19,892 nt of DNA from assembly GCA_028277195.1 (NCBI GenBank), contig JANQGS010000241.1:1-19892 (forward strand). The letters run 5' to 3'. The DNA is from Candidatus Gastranaerophilales bacterium. Its GTDB lineage: Bacteria; Cyanobacteriota; Vampirovibrionia; Gastranaerophilales; UBA9971. Below, one piece after another: positions 16,773-19,892 of this stretch (the stretch's first letter is position 1; each line of letters starts with the position of its first letter). The notes below the pieces were generated by a model. It did no database searches, was not told where the DNA came from, and saw only the letters and a program-made list of their open reading frames with translations. A program made the translations under genes and the position numbers.

Positions 16773-16810
16773 TTTTTAGGAAAATCCGGCTTTGCCGGTT
16801 TTCCTAAAAA
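16773..16810. repeat. Long GC-capped hairpin, terminator- or MITE-like
   Basis: The left arm 16773-16790 (TTTTTAGGAAAATCCGGC) and right arm 16794-16810 (GCCGGTTTTCCTAAAAA) pair over 17 bp with a single bulged T and a TTT loop. With A/T tracts at both ends it looks like a bidirectional intrinsic terminator, but no gene ends next to it, so an interspersed repeat is equally possible. Confidence 0.7.
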
Positions 16811-16863
16811 TAAACTCGTTTCACTAAAAATAAACCGGTACTTTAATTTTATAGTTATTTTTA

Positions 16864-16907
16864 TTATTTTGCAATATCAGAAACATATTTTGATAATTGC
16901 AAAATAA
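16864..16907. repeat. Inverted repeat with TTATTTTGCAA arms
   Basis: A perfect 11-bp inverted repeat (16864-16874 and 16897-16907) encloses a second 4-bp pair, ATCA (16876-16879) and TGAT (16891-16894). The long AT-rich arms and roughly 22-bp interior suggest an operator or a folded RNA. No gene adjoins it directly. From here to 17040 I see only AT-rich sequence without a convincing gene. Confidence 0.55.
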
Positions 16908-17049
16908 GGAAAACTTTTATTTAATAGCCTTTTAAGGTGATAAATTTTTGTTAAATAAAGTTAAGAAAAGAGTATGCTGGTTAATTATGTAATACCATTT
17001 ATTGAAAAATAAAAAAAATATTAATTATTAAGAATTTTTCTCAATAAGC

Positions 17050-17065
17050 GCTAAAATTATAATAT
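17050..17065 (+). promoter_or_regulatory. Promoter-like block before the 49-residue Cys protein
   Basis: GCTAAAATTATAATAT contains -10 candidates TAAAAT (17052-17057) and TATAAT (17058-17063), followed by the Shine-Dalgarno AAAGGAGA and ATG 17094. The block closely matches sequences upstream of uvrC (108-123) and of the DUF2934-like gene (7907-7922). No -35 match was found. Confidence 0.45.
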
Positions 17066-17093
17066 ATAAAAAAATCTAAAAAAGGAGATTTTT

Positions 17094-17243
17094 ATGGAAA
17101 AGAAATATATTAATAATAAACAAGGTCATTTTAAGAGGGTGTGTAAACTTTACGGCAGGTGCGGGAGCGAGCCCGGATATCCTGACTCAAGCAAGGTTAC
17201 AAAATTCGGATTATGTTGCCTGAATAAACACAACTTCAGATAG
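17094..17243 (+). CDS. 49-residue cysteine-containing small protein
   Basis: A short, basic, soluble protein of 49 residues with cysteines at 17, 23, 41 and 42 (VCKLYGRCG and GLCCLNKHNFR), so metal binding or disulfides are possible. I do not recognise a family. The gene call rests on context: a promoter-like block, a very strong Shine-Dalgarno (AAGGAGA, 5 nt before the ATG) and a well-formed intrinsic terminator starting about 30 nt after the stop, together giving a complete one-gene unit. Arg/Lys-rich content would also suit RNA binding. Unrelated by sequence to the small genes that follow. Confidence 0.65.
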   Translation: MEKKYINNKQGHFKRVCKLYGRCGSEPGYPDSSKVTKFGLCCLNKHNFR

Positions 17244-17273
17244 AAATTAAATTTATCTGTTTTTGATTTAAAG

Positions 17274-17315
17274 ATAATGCTGACCGAGCTTTGCGAAGCA
17301 TTATTTTTTATTTTT
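17274..17315 (+). terminator. Intrinsic terminator after the Cys small protein
   Basis: ATAATGCT (17274-17281) pairs with AGCATTAT (17297-17304) and the right arm runs straight into a T-rich tail (304-309, then more Ts). A smaller alternative stem, GCTT-TGCG-AAGC, sits inside. Confidence 0.7.
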
Positions 17316-17411
17316 GTAAACTCTTGTAACAACTAACTAAAAAAAAGGCAATAATTAATTTTTAATTGTTTTTATTAATATAGAAATGATTATTATGTAA
17401 GAAATTAAGCC

Positions 17412-17431
17412 GTTAGTATGTTATTCGGAGG
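17412..17431 (+). promoter_or_regulatory. Possible promoter and strong RBS before the Gly/Ala-rich small gene
   Basis: GTTAGTAT (17412-17419) holds a -10-like TAGTAT that resembles the block upstream of the sugar transferase, and GGAGG (17427-17431) lies 8 nt before ATG 17440. An alternative -10, TATTAT, is at 17391-17396 with a poor -35 (TTGTTT) upstream. The Shine-Dalgarno is firm, the promoter uncertain. Confidence 0.35.
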
Positions 17432-17439
17432 ACTATAGT

Positions 17440-17610
17440 ATGAACGTACAAGGAACATCTTTATTTGCTGCGCCAAAACCAATAGCAGCCCCGGCAGAAA
17501 GCACCGGTATATTGGCATTCAGCGGACCTGCTGTATCAACATCCGGGCCGTCTATATTTAGCGGCAGCGGTGGCGGTGGCTCTACAGAAGCACCCGGAGC
17601 ACTTGCTTAA
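17440..17610 (+). CDS. 56-residue Gly/Ala/Ser/Pro-rich small protein
   Basis: The 56-residue product has low complexity: an Ala/Pro stretch (SLFAAPKPIAAPAE, 7-20), two similar blocks with phenylalanine followed by Ser-Gly (AFSGP, IFSGS), a flexible GSGGGGS (42-48) and an Ala-Gly-Leu-Ala end. It has no charged core or catalytic residue. Such composition suits a secreted, cleaved or cross-linked peptide or a flexible structural protein, but I do not recognise it and assign no function. A GGAGG 8 nt before the ATG supports translation. The next small gene follows after 41 nt with its own good ribosome site, and a terminator closes the pair. Confidence 0.6.
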   Translation: MNVQGTSLFAAPKPIAAPAESTGILAFSGPAVSTSGPSIFSGSGGGGSTEAPGALA

Positions 17611-17651
17611 AATAAATTTTAGTACCCCGTAATGCCGGAGAGGATAACTTT

Positions 17652-17792
17652 ATGCGCGAAAATTTTGCCGTGATTTTTACCACATCAGGGTTGATTGTTA
17701 TAATGTCAATGTTTATGAATATTATCAACACTGCCGAGTGCCAGTTAGAACCTGATAATGACACACATGTTATTTCAGCTTTCAATGGATAA
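17652..17792 (+). CDS. 46-residue single-helix membrane small protein
   Basis: A short N-terminal Arg/Glu segment precedes one hydrophobic helix (about 5-26, FAVIFTTSGLIVIMSMFMNI) and an acidic tail with one cysteine (AECQLEPDNDTHVISAFNG). It could be a small integral membrane protein, or a signal-peptide-like helix with a short exported tail. No lipobox is evident. GGAGAGG at 17637-17643 lies 8 nt before the ATG. A strong terminator begins 25 nt after the stop, so it probably forms a two-gene message with the Gly/Ala-rich peptide. No family is recognised. Toxin, immunity and membrane-adaptor roles are all open. Confidence 0.6.
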   Translation: MRENFAVIFTTSGLIVIMSMFMNIINTAECQLEPDNDTHVISAFNG

Positions 17793-17817
17793 ATAACAGA
17801 ATTAGAGAGTAGTTATC

Positions 17818-17850
17818 AAAGAGATTTGTTAATATCAGCAAATCTCTTTT
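17818..17850 (+). terminator. Intrinsic terminator after the two small genes
   Basis: A perfect 11-bp stem, AAAGAGATTTG (17818-17828) with CAAATCTCTTT (17839-17849), encloses a 10-nt loop and ends in four Ts before GG. This is the clearest terminator-like hairpin in the window. Confidence 0.75.
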
Positions 17851-17941
17851 GGTTTGGGGAATTTAATTATAATTATTTTGTTAACTTTTTCCGTTCAGGG
17901 ACTTTATATTATCATGTCATTAATTTTGACTGTTATTTAAT

Positions 17942-19039
17942 ATGAACCTGCAATCTTACATGCCCAATCAATTCGGCTTAGGAGTATTGCCGGATTTTTC
18001 CCGATACGGTAATATCGGGGATTTTGGCAATGAATACAATAAAGACCCGCAAAAAACAGAATACCCGCTCCATAAAAATTATTATGATTTTTCTTATGCA
18101 ACAGGCCTGTTAAACACGGGTTTACAGGCAGCGGCAGGTGTAATTATTATGGGCCTGGCTCTGTTTGGCAATAAGAAAAAAACCGGCAAACACAAGATTG
18201 AAAACCTTTTTGAGGGCAAATCGGCAAGAATATTCAAAACAGCTTCTGCTATGCTCGGTGTGGGTTATTTTATCGGTTTTCCTTCTGTTACCGGGGCGGG
18301 AATAAAATCAGAACAGCCCGGCATGGTCTTGGCATCGGCTATGTGGCTTGCCGCTACGCCATTTATGATAATGGGCAAGCTCGGAACAAGAACAAGGGCT
18401 TTCCTTGATATTGCTTATGCGCCTGTTTTTGCAGGCTTTGCAAATCAGATTAACAATGATTTCGGGACCGATAAGGATAAAAAACAGAAAAAAATGAACC
18501 TGGAATACCTGTTTGACAGGGAAAGCTACCTGAATGTCCTGTCCCCGGGCCAGGCTGGCAGGGAAACCAGGGCAAAATGGTTTGATTTTATGAAATTCTG
18601 CGTTACTGACCAGGTAACAGCAGTAAAAACCGTTGCCAAAAGCATTGTTGACACAACAAAACAGAGTTTTAACGTGCTTACGGGGAAAAGAGAGGACCTG
18701 CCCGATATTTTTTCAATAAAACCGTCGAAGGAGAGCATGAGCTTTGGCAGTCTTTTCATTCTTGCAGGCACTATTCCTAAATTATATTTAGGTAAAAAAA
18801 TAAAGGGCAAAAAAGAATTTATAGCTGATATTCTTATTGGGGCGGGCTTCCTGTTCGAGTCCCTGGGAATGATGTCACTGGCCAATACAAAAGATGACTC
18901 CAGGAGGATTGCAATGTTAATAGGCGGGCCAATGAGGATAATCGGGGATTTCAGGCACGAAAACCCGTTTATGTACGGATTAAGGACACTCGGCGGCTCA
19001 TCGTTTGAATATTACTGGACACTTATGAACAAAGATTAA
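17942..19039 (+). CDS. Unrecognised polytopic membrane protein
   Basis: The 365-residue product is not one I recognise. The first 50 residues are soluble and aromatic/Asn-rich (NQFGLGVLPDFSRYGNIGDF, 9-28). Hydrophobic, glycine-rich segments follow at about 57-76, 98-118, 127-145, a weaker one at 154-168, then after a long charged middle (170-262) further segments at about 266-284, 292-313 and 321-336. Basic loops such as NKKKTGKHK (77-85) suggest cytoplasmic sides. There is no signal peptide or catalytic motif. No Shine-Dalgarno precedes the ATG at 17942, the only suitable start, so the start is less certain. It lies downstream of the small-gene terminator and convergent with the phosphatidyltransferase gene, so it is likely its own unit. 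Confidence 0.75.
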   Translation: MNLQSYMPNQFGLGVLPDFSRYGNIGDFGNEYNKDPQKTEYPLHKNYYDFSYATGLLNTGLQAAAGVIIMGLALFGNKKKTGKHKIENLFEGKSARIFKTASAMLGVGYFIGFPSVTGAGIKSEQPGMVLASAMWLAATPFMIMGKLGTRTRAFLDIAYAPVFAGFANQINNDFGTDKDKKQKKMNLEYLFDRESYLNVLSPGQAGRETRAKWFDFMKFCVTDQVTAVKTVAKSIVDTTKQSFNVLTGKREDLPDIFSIKPSKESMSFGSLFILAGTIPKLYLGKKIKGKKEFIADILIGAGFLFESLGMMSLANTKDDSRRIAMLIGGPMRIIGDFRHENPFMYGLRTLGGSSFEYYWTLMNKD

Positions 19040-19098
19040 ATAGGTATGGTAAGGCTTAAATTTTGCCTCTGTGTAAGGTTTTTTGTTCCTTTCATACA

Positions 19099-19674
19099 TT
19101 AATTTTTAATCAAAAATCTTTTGCTCTCAATAATCACGGGCAATCCCCTCACCACACAGAAAAATACAGCCCCATAAGCGCTAAAATAAGCTATAGGAGA
19201 AACCTCAGGTATAATTTGCGCAACAATAACCAGGGCAAAAGCTATTGCCTTAAGCACAGCATAGGAAAACCTGCTGAAATTTGAGGCCACGATAAACCTG
19301 CCTATTTTCCCGCGCATCATGGTGTTTTCCCCGAATGCCGCATAGCCCTGCTCAATAGCCAGGCCCCTTAAGCCGTCGGTAATAATGCCCCTTGTTAATA
19401 CAACCAGCGGAACCCACAGGGGAAGCCACCCAAGCACCGCAAATGAAATCCAGTAAACGTTTTCCACTATTCTGTCACTCAATATATCCAGTACAGCCCC
19501 AAATTTTGAGGTTTCATTGAACTTCCTGGCCACATATCCGTCCAGCCCGTCCATCCATATTACCAGCACGGTAAAAACAAACGCTGTCCAGTAGATGCCG
19601 TCAGTCCTTATAAACAGCAGTCCCACCGCAACAAAGGCCAGGAGAGTTCTAAAGATTGAGATAAAATTTGCCAT
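19099..19674 (-). CDS. CDP-alcohol phosphatidyltransferase
   Basis: An integral membrane enzyme that joins a CDP-linked lipid or alcohol with a second alcohol, for example phosphatidylglycerophosphate synthesis by PgsA. The 191-residue product has the complete family signature D-x2-DG-x2-AR-x8-G-x3-D-x3-D, from Asp42 (DGLDGYVARKFNETSKFG, 42-59) to Asp63 and Asp67. About six hydrophobic helices (one before the motif at about 5-22) match the fold. The region after Asp67 and the AFGENTMMRGKIGR segment (113-126) are less like PgsA of model bacteria, so the substrate is left open and no gene symbol is given. ATG 19674 is the first start after an in-frame stop. No Shine-Dalgarno is evident. Confidence 0.9.
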   Translation of the reverse strand: MANFISIFRTLLAFVAVGLLFIRTDGIYWTAFVFTVLVIWMDGLDGYVARKFNETSKFGAVLDILSDRIVENVYWISFAVLGWLPLWVPLVVLTRGIITDGLRGLAIEQGYAAFGENTMMRGKIGRFIVASNFSRFSYAVLKAIAFALVIVAQIIPEVSPIAYFSAYGAVFFCVVRGLPVIIESKRFLIKN

Positions 19675-19892
19675 AATAATAAATTATTAATTTATCCATC
19701 AATAAACACCAATCATTCTAACATATAAGATTTTTAACCAAACGCATTCTTAGTAACAGTTCAGGCTATCTTAAATTTAAAATTTTCAAAAATCGCCCAC
19801 CCAACCCCAGTGGTGGTTAAGGGCTTCGCCCTTAACGATTTTTTATAAAAAATTTGAGAAAATTCTTCAAAATCTATATAGAAATTGTTAAA
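19675..19892. other. AT-rich non-coding right edge
   Basis: No credible reading frame was found on either strand. The stretch holds A/T tracts and one large hairpin (listed separately). A promoter for the minus-strand phosphatidyltransferase probably lies near its left end, but no clear hexamers were identified. Confidence 0.5.
19788..19843. repeat. Nested hairpin, terminator- or MITE-like
   Basis: A perfect 9-bp stem, GTTAAGGGC (19816-19824) and GCCCTTAAC (19828-19836), with a TTC loop is followed at once by GATTTTTTA, the form of an intrinsic terminator on the plus strand. An outer pair, AAAAATCG (19788-19795) with CGATTTTT (19836-19843), encloses it, so the whole is a nested inverted repeat. 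No plus-strand gene ends near it, which argues for an interspersed repeat rather than a dedicated terminator. Confidence 0.6.

Noticed and set aside
16949..16993. Possible 14-codon leader peptide starting TTG, preceded by AAGGTGAT
   Set aside because: Too short, only one tryptophan, and no linked biosynthetic gene or attenuator follows.
17150..17332. 60-codon minus-strand open frame across the terminator
   Set aside because: It spans the Cys small protein and its terminator in antisense, and no Shine-Dalgarno supports its start.
17582..17785. 67-codon minus-strand open frame opposite the single-helix small protein
   Set aside because: It is antisense to a better supported small gene with a strong ribosome site, and it crosses both small-gene ends.

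Overview
The window looks like ordinary chromosomal DNA from an uncultured, moderately AT-rich bacterium with a double membrane or otherwise complex envelope (type IV pilus ATPases, lipid-linked sugar chemistry, a FliO-like protein). Lineage cannot be fixed from the sequence. The mix of a DUF2934-like protein, roadblock-like domains beside pilBT, many small hypotheticals and frequent TTG starts makes me lean weakly toward a relative of the Cyanobacteria (Melainabacteria or Margulisbacteria type), but that is a guess. No phage, transposase, CRISPR array, tRNA or rRNA was seen.

Layout. (1) 1-1921: the first 13 codons of a gene running off the left edge on the minus strand, then uvrC (nucleotide excision repair). 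(2) 1928-3454: a 2-isopropylmalate synthase, convergent with uvrC with only 6 nt between them. (3) 3534-5370: an MscS-type channel overlapping a TTG-started membrane protein with a FliO-like domain. (4) 5411-9744: surface polysaccharide genes. These are a GT4 glycosyltransferase on the minus strand, then on the plus strand a polyprenyl-phosphate sugar-1-phosphate transferase, an FdtA/QdtA-like cupin, a small duplicated DUF2934-like protein and a large GT-C-like membrane protein. (5) 9841-12069: a GH13 alpha-amylase-family enzyme with a long N-terminal extension. (6) 16619 down to 12137, minus strand: an apparent three-gene operon of a membrane protein with two roadblock/LC7-like domains, a PilB-type ATPase with an extra C-terminal double zinc ribbon, and PilT. 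(7) 16620-17941: a gene-poor stretch with strong inverted repeats and three very small genes, each with a strong Shine-Dalgarno and two well-formed terminators. (8) 17942-19674: an unrecognised polytopic membrane protein and a CDP-alcohol phosphatidyltransferase, followed by an AT-rich tail with a large hairpin.

How the genes work together. The polysaccharide genes fit a short lipid-linked glycan pathway: the sugar transferase loads the first sugar on undecaprenyl phosphate, the GT4 enzyme extends it, and the cupin may modify a nucleotide sugar. The pilB-pilT operon supplies the extension and retraction motors of a type IV pilus, and the roadblock protein in front of it is the best candidate here for an undescribed regulator, since roadblock proteins such as MglB partner with small GTPases that set pilus polarity. 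The small-gene cluster at 17094-17792 is the second candidate for new biology.
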